Below the pieces are notes generated by a model. That model did no database searches and was not told the DNA's origin. It saw nothing but the letters and a program-made list of their open reading frames with translations. This document shows, piece after piece, positions 15,700 through 21,744 of a stretch of 45,611 nt of DNA (position 1 is its first letter; every line of letters starts with the position of its first letter). The DNA comes from Actinotalea ferrariae. GTDB taxonomy: Bacteria > Actinomycetota > Actinomycetes > Actinomycetales > Cellulomonadaceae. The translations under genes and the position numbers were made by a program. The DNA lies in contig NZ_JACVQL010000111.1 of assembly GCF_019733465.1 (NCBI RefSeq), positions 1-45,611 on the forward strand, written 5' to 3'.

Positions 15700-16149
15700 G
15701 TGGCCGGCACGCCCTTGGACGACCAGCGCCTGCGCGACCTCGCGCGCCTGCGCCGCGTCAAGGACCGGATGGATCGCGAGTACGCCCAGCCGCTCGACGT
15801 CGAGGCGCTGGCTCGCGGCGTCCACATGTCCGCAGGCCACCTCTCACGCGAGTTCCGCCGCGCGTACGGGGAGTCGCCGTACGCCTACCTGATGACGCGG
15901 CGGATCGAGCGCGCGATGGCGCTGCTGCGGATCGGTGACCTGAGCGTCACCGAGGTCTGCTTCGCCGTCGGCTGCTCGTCGCTGGGGACCTTCAGCACAC
16001 GCTTCACCGAGCTCGTCGGCGTGCCGCCGAGCGTGTACCGGCGGGAGGCGGCGCGCGCGACGGCGGGCATGCCGTCGTGCGTGGCCAAGCAGGTCACCCG
16101 ACCGGTCAGGAATCGAGAAGCACCGGCGGTGGAGACGTCCCTAGCGTGA
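15700..16149 (+). CDS. AraC-family transcriptional regulator (DNA-binding domain only)
   Basis: At 149 residues this protein is little more than an AraC/XylS double helix-turn-helix domain (about residues 20-115). The first HTH is seen at VEALARGVHMSAGHLSREFRRAYGESP and the second at LSVTEVCFAVGCSSLGTFSTRFTELVGVPPSVYRR, which is the usual signature. No effector-binding domain is present. The GTG start is placed by the hexamer CACGAT 7 bases upstream; starts further upstream would run through the divergent DinB promoter. It is followed after five bases by the VOC gene, whose own -10 overlaps its stop codon. Stand-alone AraC proteins of this kind often sit beside the VOC gene they control; that is inference here. 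Confidence 0.88.
   Translation: MAGTPLDDQRLRDLARLRRVKDRMDREYAQPLDVEALARGVHMSAGHLSREFRRAYGESPYAYLMTRRIERAMALLRIGDLSVTEVCFAVGCSSLGTFSTRFTELVGVPPSVYRREAARATAGMPSCVAKQVTRPVRNREAPAVETSLA
16142..16147 (+). promoter_or_regulatory. Leaderless -10 hexamer for the VOC gene
   Basis: TAGCGT ends 7 bases before the ATG at 16155. It overlaps the last codons and stop of the AraC gene, so the VOC gene may have its own promoter despite the tight spacing. Confidence 0.5.
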
Positions 16150-16154
16150 CGGGC

Positions 16155-16565
16155 ATGGACATCACGGTTCACCACACCTTCCTCCCGCACCACGACCCGG
16201 AGACCTCGCTGGCCTTCTACCGCGACACCCTGGGCTTCGAGGTCCGCAACGACGTCGGCTACGGCGGCATGCGCTGGATCACCGTCGGCCCGCCAGGTCA
16301 GCCGGACACGTCGATCGTGCTGCACCCGCCGTTCGCCGACCCCGGCATCACCGAGGACGAGCGCCGCACGATCACCGAGATGATGGCGAAGGGCACCTAC
16401 GCCGGCGTGGTGCTCGCGACCCGGGACCTGGACGACGTGTTCGCGCGCCTCGTGGCCGCCGACGCCGAGGTGGTCCAGGAGCCGACCGACCAGCCCTACG
16501 GCATCCGCGACTGCGCCTTCCGCGACCCCGCGGGCAGCATGGTGCGCATCCAGCAGCTGGCCTGA
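16155..16565 (+). CDS. VOC family (glyoxalase/dioxygenase-like) protein
   Basis: A 136-residue vicinal-oxygen-chelate protein made of paired beta-alpha-beta-beta-beta units. It contains the start ITVHHTFLPHHDPETSLAFYRDTLGFEVRND, the middle ADPGITEDERRTI insert, VVLATRDLDDVFARL, and the end RDCAFRDPAGSMVRIQQ. Members include glyoxalases, fosfomycin-resistance enzymes and bleomycin-binding proteins. Likely metal ligands are His7 and the Glu/Gln at equivalent positions, but I cannot assign the substrate. It directly follows the AraC regulator and is convergent with helR, with a 7-base gap. Confidence 0.87.
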   Translation: MDITVHHTFLPHHDPETSLAFYRDTLGFEVRNDVGYGGMRWITVGPPGQPDTSIVLHPPFADPGITEDERRTITEMMAKGTYAGVVLATRDLDDVFARLVAADAEVVQEPTDQPYGIRDCAFRDPAGSMVRIQQLA

Positions 16566-16572
16566 GGCGCGC

Positions 16573-18741
16573 TCAGGGGCTCGTGAGCACCACGAGCCTC
16601 TGGGTCGCGCGGGTCATGGCCACGTAGCGGTCGACGGCGCCGGCAGTACCCGAGCCGAGGTCGTCGGGGTCGACGAGCACGACCAGGTCGAACTCGAGGC
16701 CCTTCGCCAACGCCGGCGTGAGCGACCGGACGCGCGACGACGCCTCGAACGTCGGGTCGCCGATGACGCACGCCGTCCCCTCGGCGTGGTCGGCGAGCCA
16801 TGCGTCGACCGTCGCGGCGAGGTCGGCCCTCGACCCGTGGACGACCGGGACGCCGGTGCTGCGGACCGACGTGGGGACGTTGGCGTCCGGCAGCGCTGCG
16901 CGGATGACCGGTTCCGCCTCGCTCATGACCTCGACGGGGGTGCGGTAGTTGATCGCGAGCGACGCGATCGTCACCTCCGCGAGCCCCACCCGACGGAGCC
17001 GCTCCTCCCAGGACTCGGTGAACCCGCGTCGGGCCTGGGCGCGGTCGCCGACGACCGTCATGCTCCGCGAGGGGCAGCGCCGCAGCAGCATCTGCCACTC
17101 GGCGTCGGTCAGCTCCTGCGCCTCGTCGACCACGATGTGCGCGAACGGCCCGGCGAGCGCGTCGGGACCCCCGTCGGGCGTGCCCGTGGTGTCGACCAGC
17201 GCCGTCTGGAGGTCCTGGCCGCGCAGCATCGACATCACACGCATCTCCGTGTCGTCCGACGCGATGAGGTCGCGCACGACGTCGTCCATCCGCTCACGCT
17301 CGGCAGCGGCGGCCGCCTCCTGCCGGCGCCTGCGCCGCGAGGCCTCCGGGTCGCCGAGGCGCTGCCGTGCCGCGTCGAGGAGCGGCAGGTCCGCGGTCGT
17401 CCAGGACTGGGCGTCGGCTCGGCGCAGGGCGCGGACCTCCTCGGGCGCCAGCCACGGGGCGCAGAGGCGGAGGTAGGCGGGCACCGACCAGAGGTCGCCG
17501 ACCAGCTCGCCCGGGTCGAGCACCGGCCACGCACGGCCGAACGCCCGGGCCAGGTCGCGGTTGCGGGCCAGCGACCTGCGGACGAGGTCCGCGGGGGAGT
17601 CCTCCTCCTCGTGCTTGTCGACCAGCACGTCGAGCAGCGACTCCCAGATGACGTCGCGCGCCTCGTTGTGGGGCGTGCCGGGGTCCGGCGCCGCGAACGC
17701 CTCGGCCCAGTCCTCGGCACCGACCCAGACGTCGGACCACTCGGTCTCGACCAGCAGCCCCTCGGTCGGCGCCTTCTCGTAGAACCGCACGGCGGGCTCG
17801 ATCGCGGCCACCATCGCCGCCGATGACTTCAGCCGCGCGACGACGACGTCGTCCTCGGTACGGGCGGTGCTGCCCTCGGGGACGAGGTCACGCAGCGTGC
17901 ACGTCTGCACGCCCTCCTCGCCGAGGCGGGGCAGCACGTCGGCGACGTGGTCCAGGTAGGGCCGGTGCGGGCCGACGACGAGCACGCCGCCCCTGCGGTG
18001 CCCGAGCCGAGGGTCGGAGTAAAGCAGGTAGGCCGCCCGGTGCAGCGCGACCACGGTCTTCCCGGTGCCCGGGCCGCCGTCGACGACGAGCGCACCTCGC
18101 GAGCCGGCGCGGATGATGGCGTCCTGGTCGGCCTGGATCGTCCCGAGCACGTCCCGCATGCGCCGGGACCTGGTCGCGCCGAGGCTCGCGATGAACGCGG
18201 ACTCGTCGTCGAGCGCGAGCCGACCGTCGAGTCCCTCGAGGCCGTCCGGGGAGAAGGCCTCGTCCCAGTAGTCGCTGATCCTGCCTCGGGTCCACCGATA
18301 CCTCCGCCGGCTCCGCAGACCCATGGGATCGGCATGCGTCGCGCCGAAGAACGGTTCGGCGGCGGGGGAGCGCCAGTCGAGGAGCAGCCGGCGACCGGCG
18401 CGGTCGGTGAGGCCGAGGCGCCCGACGTAGAGCGCCTCCTCATCGCCGTCCCCGCCGGCCGTGATCATCCTGCCGAGGCACAGGTCGAGGCCGAACCGGC
18501 GAAGCGTCCGCAGGCGAGCGGTCAGCCGGCGGACCTCCTGGTCGCGGTCGAGCGCCGCCTGCCCGCTCCGCCCGGGAGCCCTGCGAGCCGCGTCGAGGCG
18601 CTCCGAGAGCGCGTCGATCGTGTGATCGAGGGTCTCGGCGATGGCGGCGAAGTGGCGCTCGTCCGCGGCGACGAGCCGGGGCGCCGCCTTGGCGGCGAGG
18701 TGCTCGGGCAGGTTGAAGGGGCTGGTTGTCAGCGTGGTCAC
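16573..18741 (-). CDS. helR: RNA polymerase recycling ATPase HelR (rifamycin resistance)
   Basis: A 722-residue superfamily 1 helicase-like ATPase of the HelR group, which displaces rifamycin-bound RNA polymerase from DNA in Streptomyces and mycobacteria. The N-terminal arm begins with SPFNLPEHLAAKA and the coiled-coil-like segment 25-80 expected to enter the polymerase channel. Then come LCLGRM, WRSPAAEPFF, Walker A GGPGTGKT (222-229), DEAQ (539-542), GDRAQ, KGLEFD (680-685) and YVAMTRATQ (706-714). GGAG lies 8 bases before the GTG start. A 19-bp inverted repeat resembling the rifamycin-associated element is located in the predicted leader region. No truncation is visible, so it should be functional. 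Confidence 0.93.
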   Translation of the reverse strand: MTTLTTSPFNLPEHLAAKAAPRLVAADERHFAAIAETLDHTIDALSERLDAARRAPGRSGQAALDRDQEVRRLTARLRTLRRFGLDLCLGRMITAGGDGDEEALYVGRLGLTDRAGRRLLLDWRSPAAEPFFGATHADPMGLRSRRRYRWTRGRISDYWDEAFSPDGLEGLDGRLALDDESAFIASLGATRSRRMRDVLGTIQADQDAIIRAGSRGALVVDGGPGTGKTVVALHRAAYLLYSDPRLGHRRGGVLVVGPHRPYLDHVADVLPRLGEEGVQTCTLRDLVPEGSTARTEDDVVVARLKSSAAMVAAIEPAVRFYEKAPTEGLLVETEWSDVWVGAEDWAEAFAAPDPGTPHNEARDVIWESLLDVLVDKHEEEDSPADLVRRSLARNRDLARAFGRAWPVLDPGELVGDLWSVPAYLRLCAPWLAPEEVRALRRADAQSWTTADLPLLDAARQRLGDPEASRRRRRQEAAAAAERERMDDVVRDLIASDDTEMRVMSMLRGQDLQTALVDTTGTPDGGPDALAGPFAHIVVDEAQELTDAEWQMLLRRCPSRSMTVVGDRAQARRGFTESWEERLRRVGLAEVTIASLAINYRTPVEVMSEAEPVIRAALPDANVPTSVRSTGVPVVHGSRADLAATVDAWLADHAEGTACVIGDPTFEASSRVRSLTPALAKGLEFDLVVLVDPDDLGSGTAGAVDRYVAMTRATQRLVVLTSP

Positions 18742-18809
18742 GTCATCAGCTCCGGGATCCGGCGCGCCGGGGGCGGCGCTTCGAGGTCACGGAGTCTGCG
18801 CCACGACGG

Positions 18810-18828
18810 GGGCCTTGCGGCAAGCCCG
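18810..18828. promoter_or_regulatory. Rifamycin-associated element (RAE)-like inverted repeat upstream of helR
   Basis: The plus strand reads gggccttgcggcaagcccg (19 bp), built around CTTGC-G-GCAAG. A palindrome of this kind, CTTGCGGCAAG or its complement, is the core of the published RAE as I recall it. It lies 69-87 bases before the helR start and just downstream of a possible -10 TATAGA (minus strand, 18841-18836). Confidence 0.65.
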
Positions 18829-18835
18829 CGGGTGC

Positions 18836-18841
18836 TCTATA
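18836..18841 (-). promoter_or_regulatory. Possible -10 hexamer for helR
   Basis: TATAGA on the minus strand lies just upstream of the RAE-like repeat. The last base is not the usual T, and no -35 box is clear. Confidence 0.3.
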
Positions 18842-18889
18842 GGTTGAGGACGAGGGGCAGGACCGGCGCCGGCAGCCGGCCGCCATCCG

Positions 18890-18895
18890 TAGGCT
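18890..18895 (+). promoter_or_regulatory. Leaderless -10 hexamer for the HAD gene
   Basis: TAGGCT ends 7 bases before the GTG at 18903. Confidence 0.5.
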
Positions 18896-18902
18896 GCTTC
18901 CT

Positions 18903-19544
18903 GTGACTCGCCTCGTCTGGGACATGGACGGGACGCTGCTCGACTCCACGCACGTGGTCCCGGAGGCCTTCGTCGCGACGGTGCGTGAGCTCGGCGTCGA
19001 CGACGTCGATCACGAGAGAGTCGTCGCGGCGTACTCGTTGGGAGTGCCGGAGGTGATGCTCGAGCACCTGGTCGGGAGGCCGCTGAGCGATGCTGAGGTC
19101 GGCCTCTACTACGACCGCCTCCTCGGCAGCAGCGTCACGGCCTACGCGGGCGTGCTGGAGACTCTTCGCGCACTCCGGGCGCGTGGGTTGCCGATCGTCA
19201 TCTTCACCGGTGCCAGCACTCGTGCCGCACGGACGCTGCTGGCGTCAGCGGGCATCACGTACGACGTCCTGGTGGGTGGCGACCAGGTCGCGCGTCCCAA
19301 GCCTGCGCCGGACGGTCTCCTCGAGGCGGCACGTCGTCTGGCCGTCGACCCGGCCGATCTCGTCTACATCGGTGATGCGCCCACCGACCTCCGAGCAGCC
19401 AGATCCGCCGGGGCTCGCGGTGCTGCTGCCACGTGGGGGCATCTGTACCGAGCGGACGAACCTGCCGACGTGCACCTGCTGGAGCCCGCGGACGCCCTGG
19501 ACCTCTTGGCCGCCCGGGGTCCCCACCCGGACGATCGCCGATAA
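18903..19544 (+). CDS. HAD-family hydrolase (phosphoglycolate phosphatase-like)
   Basis: A 213-residue haloacid dehalogenase-type phosphatase with all four motifs: I DMDGTLLDS (nucleophile Asp7, acid Asp9), II FTGAS, III KPAP with the catalytic Lys, and IV GDAPTDL. A helical cap occupies roughly residues 17-85, as in the Gph/PGP subgroup. The GTG start follows a -10 hexamer by 7 bases. It is divergent from helR and convergent with the FMN-barrel gene. The substrate is not predictable. The gene ends at the edge of an AT-rich patch unlike the surrounding DNA. Confidence 0.88.
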   Translation: MTRLVWDMDGTLLDSTHVVPEAFVATVRELGVDDVDHERVVAAYSLGVPEVMLEHLVGRPLSDAEVGLYYDRLLGSSVTAYAGVLETLRALRARGLPIVIFTGASTRAARTLLASAGITYDVLVGGDQVARPKPAPDGLLEAARRLAVDPADLVYIGDAPTDLRAARSAGARGAAATWGHLYRADEPADVHLLEPADALDLLAARGPHPDDRR

Positions 19545-19566
19545 GGGACATTATGTCATTACGACG
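19545..19566. other. AT-rich patch with a short perfect palindrome
   Basis: Just after the HAD stop codon lies a stretch that is about 70% A+T in an otherwise very GC-rich region. It contains the 11-base palindrome GACATTATGTC (19547-19557). It could be the end of a decayed mobile element or a binding site; I cannot assign it. Confidence 0.4.
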
Positions 19567-19572
19567 GTGGAG

Positions 19573-19612
19573 AGCGGCTGCCTCAGCGCTCCCCGGCTCC
19601 CGCTGAGCCGCT
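19573..19612. terminator. Hairpin at the end of convergent HAD and FMN-barrel genes
   Basis: CTCAGCG (19582-19588) pairs with CGCTGAG (19601-19607), extended by AGCGG/CCGCT across a 4-base bulge. It overlaps the stop codon of the FMN-barrel gene and could end both transcripts. Confidence 0.4.
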
Positions 19613-20122
19613 CGGGGTGAAGCGCCAGCGCGTCGGACGCGTCGCGAACTCGGCCTCGCGTTCGATCACCGCGAGCACGCGCTGCGGACGCACCTCGACG
19701 ACGAGGTTCGCGAGCACGAACGCCGTGTCCAGGTCTGCCGACTCGGGCCGGTACTTGTCGACGTAGCGCTGCGCCCACAGCTCCCGGCGCTCGTCGTCCT
19801 GCACGACCTCCGCGCGGCCCTGGAGCGTCACGCACTCGACCGTGTCCTCGATCGCCACCGCGACGCGCGGGTTCTGCGCCAGGTTCCTCGCCTTGTGCGC
19901 CGTCGGGCCGCACGAGAAGGCGAACAGGTGTTCGACGTCGTCCCAGACGCCCCACACGGGCAGCGCGTGCGGCTGGCCTGCCGCCGACGCCGTCACGACC
20001 CAGTAGCTCCGGCTCCCGCCCAGCCTGGCGGCGGCCCACGACCACGGCAACGGCCGCCAGGTCTCGGCGCGCACGCCGTAGTCGGGCATCCTGGGCATCT
20101 CGGCGATCGGTTCCTCACGCAT
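19583..20122 (-). CDS. Pyridoxamine 5'-phosphate oxidase family (FMN/F420-binding split barrel) protein
   Basis: A 179-residue split-beta-barrel protein. Family features are SRSYWVVTASAAGQPHALPVWG, FAFSCGPTAHKARNL (a phosphate- and flavin-binding segment with the Lys), NPRVAVAIEDTVECVTLQGRAEVV, and YVDKYRPE in the C-terminal half, ending with a PTRWRF motif. Such proteins bind FMN, heme or F420 and often act as detoxifying oxidoreductases; a PdxH-like role is unlikely. The ATG start is 6 bases after the -10 hexamer TACGGT, suggesting a leaderless message. Confidence 0.87.
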   Translation of the reverse strand: MREEPIAEMPRMPDYGVRAETWRPLPWSWAAARLGGSRSYWVVTASAAGQPHALPVWGVWDDVEHLFAFSCGPTAHKARNLAQNPRVAVAIEDTVECVTLQGRAEVVQDDERRELWAQRYVDKYRPESADLDTAFVLANLVVEVRPQRVLAVIEREAEFATRPTRWRFTPSGSAGAGER

Positions 20123-20128
20123 GCCGGC

Positions 20129-20134
20129 ACCGTA
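20129..20134 (-). promoter_or_regulatory. Leaderless -10 hexamer for the FMN-barrel gene
   Basis: TACGGT on the minus strand ends 6 bases before the ATG at 20122. Confidence 0.5.
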
Positions 20135-20234
20135 CGACCAGGCTCCGACACGGCCCTTCCCGACGAGGCTCGGTCGCGCCTGGTCGACGCACTGCCCCGC
20201 TGCTCCCGGACGCCCACGCCGGGCCCCCGAGCAT

Positions 20235-20699
20235 TCAGAGCTCCAGCGTCATGAACGTGCTGGCCCGGCTCGGGACATAGGTGTCGAACGGCCCGCACGC
20301 GGTGAACCCCGCCGACGCGTACAGGGCGCGTGCAGCGGCGAAACCGGGCTGCGTGCCCGTCTCGAGGCTGATCCGCCGCGCTCCGCGGGCGCGCGCCTCG
20401 TCGAGCAGGTGGGTGAGCAGCGCCCTCGCCACTCCCCTGCCGCGCGCCTCGGCGGCTGTGTGCATCGACTTCAGCTCGAGGTGCTCGGGGCTGAGCGTCT
20501 TGAGCGCGCCGACGCCGACCACCGTGCCCTGGCTACGGACCGCGTAGAAGGTGATGGCCGGGTCGGTCAGCGCCTGGACGTCGAGCGCGTGCACGTCCTC
20601 AGGGTCGCTCTGCTCGAGCATCAGGGCGAGGTGACGCTTCAACAGGCTCGTGATCGCCGGCTCCCGAGGGTCGTCGACCGTGATCGTCAGCTCGGTCAC
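20235..20699 (-). CDS. GNAT family N-acetyltransferase (first of pair)
   Basis: A 154-residue acetyltransferase with the acetyl-CoA pyrophosphate loop ARGRGVARALLTHLLDEA (motif A) and a preceding LELKSMHTAAEA strand, then ISLETGTQPGFAAARALYASAGF (motif B) in the C-terminal half. The N-terminal LKRHLALMLEQSDPEDVHALDV segment resembles the PhnO/YitI-type subgroup. Its GTG start overlaps the stop of the preceding acetyltransferase in a GTGA arrangement, so the two are coupled. Substrate unknown. Confidence 0.88.
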   Translation of the reverse strand: MTELTITVDDPREPAITSLLKRHLALMLEQSDPEDVHALDVQALTDPAITFYAVRSQGTVVGVGALKTLSPEHLELKSMHTAAEARGRGVARALLTHLLDEARARGARRISLETGTQPGFAAARALYASAGFTACGPFDTYVPSRASTFMTLEL

Positions 20700-21187
20700 G
20701 CTGCGCCGCCGAGTTCCAGCGCCCACCGCTCCTCGGTCCGCGACGGGTCCCTCGGGAGCGGCATCGTGTCGCCGGTCGGCGCGAACCCCGCCGCGCGGAA
20801 CGTGGCCGCCGCGGCGTCGTTCCCGCGCATCTGCCAGAGCGTCAGGCGCGCGGCGCCGTCGGCCGCCGCCCATGCCGCAGCCGCCCCGAGCAGCGCACGG
20901 CCGGTGCCCCGCCGGCGTGCCTCGGGCCGCACCCAGAACGACACGACGTGGCGCTCGGTCTCGTCGGCGCCCGGCTCCTGGATGACGCACACCAGGCCGA
21001 CGTCGACGCCCTCGTCGCGCGCGACGAACCACGGGCTCGAGCGCAGGCGCATGCGCCAGTGCATCTCCTTGAACCCCTCCTCGCGCGCGAGGCTCGAGCC
21101 GAACGCGTCGGGGTCGGTGCGGAGGGCGTCGACGCGGATGCGCCCGAGGCGCTCCCACTCGTCCTCGGTCAGCTGGTCGACGATCAT
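20696..21187 (-). CDS. GNAT family N-acetyltransferase (second of pair)
   Basis: A 163-residue acetyltransferase with the typical start LTEDEWERLGRIRVDALRTDPDAFGSS, the core VVSFWVRPEARRRGTGRALLGAA (motif A, with RRRGTG as the CoA loop) and motif B in LTLWQMRGNDAAAATFRAAGF. It is the upstream member of the pair and feeds directly into the next gene through a four-base overlap. The ATG start is 6 bases after CATCAT, a CANNNT variant, which suggests a leaderless transcript. Substrate unknown. Confidence 0.88.
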   Translation of the reverse strand: MIVDQLTEDEWERLGRIRVDALRTDPDAFGSSLAREEGFKEMHWRMRLRSSPWFVARDEGVDVGLVCVIQEPGADETERHVVSFWVRPEARRRGTGRALLGAAAAWAAADGAARLTLWQMRGNDAAAATFRAAGFAPTGDTMPLPRDPSRTEERWALELGGAA

Positions 21188-21193
21188 CCGGCC

Positions 21194-21199
21194 ATGATG
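21194..21199 (-). promoter_or_regulatory. Leaderless -10-like hexamer for the GNAT pair
   Basis: CATCAT on the minus strand ends 6 bases before the ATG at 21187. Confidence 0.35.
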
Positions 21200-21259
21200 C
21201 CGGGCGGCACCCGGTGGACGTGCGCGCCGCTCCGCAGGACGGCGTGGGACCCTGGAGCC

Positions 21260-21532
21260 ATGACGACGCCCGGGGACGACGAGCGCACGTGGGCCGGCAA
21301 CCAGCCCCTCGACCAGCGGTGGTGGTGGTCCCCCGCGCTGATGATCGTCGTCGGCGTCGTCGTGATCGCGTTCCAGGTCTCCGCCTACACCGGTGACGGC
21401 GGCACCTGGCTCAACGCGGTCATGATCGCGGTGGGCGCGGCCGTCGTCGTGGCGGGGCTGTTCTCCCTGCGCAAGGCGCACCGGACCAAGGACGCGCCGC
21501 CGCAGGGCACCGCTCCCCCGCCGGAGAGCTGA
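21260..21532 (+). CDS. Small two-helix membrane protein
   Basis: A 90-residue protein with two hydrophobic segments (about residues 26-43 and 53-69), a WWWSP motif just before the first, and a short basic loop RKAHRTK after the second. The tail is Pro-rich. I do not recognise a named family. The ATG is preceded by GGAG and by GACCCT 6 bases upstream, so the message is either leaderless or nearly so. It faces the 56-residue gene at 21565 from the opposite strand. Confidence 0.75.
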   Translation: MTTPGDDERTWAGNQPLDQRWWWSPALMIVVGVVVIAFQVSAYTGDGGTWLNAVMIAVGAAVVVAGLFSLRKAHRTKDAPPQGTAPPPES

Positions 21533-21538
21533 CGATCA

Positions 21539-21581
21539 GCCCGTCGGCGGGCCGACCAGCGGGGTCAGCTCCCTGACCCGC
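21539..21581. terminator. Tandem hairpins between convergent genes
   Basis: GCCCG/CGGGC (21539-21552) is followed by a stem of about nine pairs with one bulged G (21559-21581) that overlaps the stop of the 56-residue gene. Confidence 0.35.
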
Positions 21582-21735
21582 CCGTGCCCTCGGTGTGGCG
21601 CGGCGCCTGCCGCGCCACGTCCGCGATCTCCTCCTCGGGCCGCGGCGGCACGGACTCGTCCGCCTCGATGTGCGGCACCTCCACCTCCGGGCCGACGTGG
21701 CCGTGGGGGTCCGGAGCGATGGTCCCGTCCGTCAT
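21565..21735 (-). CDS. 56-residue acidic gene coupled to pyruvate carboxylase
   Basis: A short open frame encodes an acidic, Pro/Glu/His-rich polypeptide (starts MTDGTIAPDPHG, contains VEVPHIEADESVPPRPEEE, ends GGSGS). It is not a shadow of a larger gene: the pyruvate carboxylase stop lies only 9 bases upstream, and AGGAG sits directly before the ATG with good spacing. It has no recognisable domain, no membrane segment and no cysteine. Its position makes it cotranscribed with pyc. It may be a small accessory or regulatory protein, but that is inference. Confidence 0.55.
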   Translation of the reverse strand: MTDGTIAPDPHGHVGPEVEVPHIEADESVPPRPEEEIADVARQAPRHTEGTGGSGS

Positions 21736-21744
21736 GTCCGTCTC

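Noticed and set aside
19541-19566. The AT-rich patch considered as an intact insertion sequence end
   Set aside because: No second copy, no transposase and no target duplication could be found in the window.
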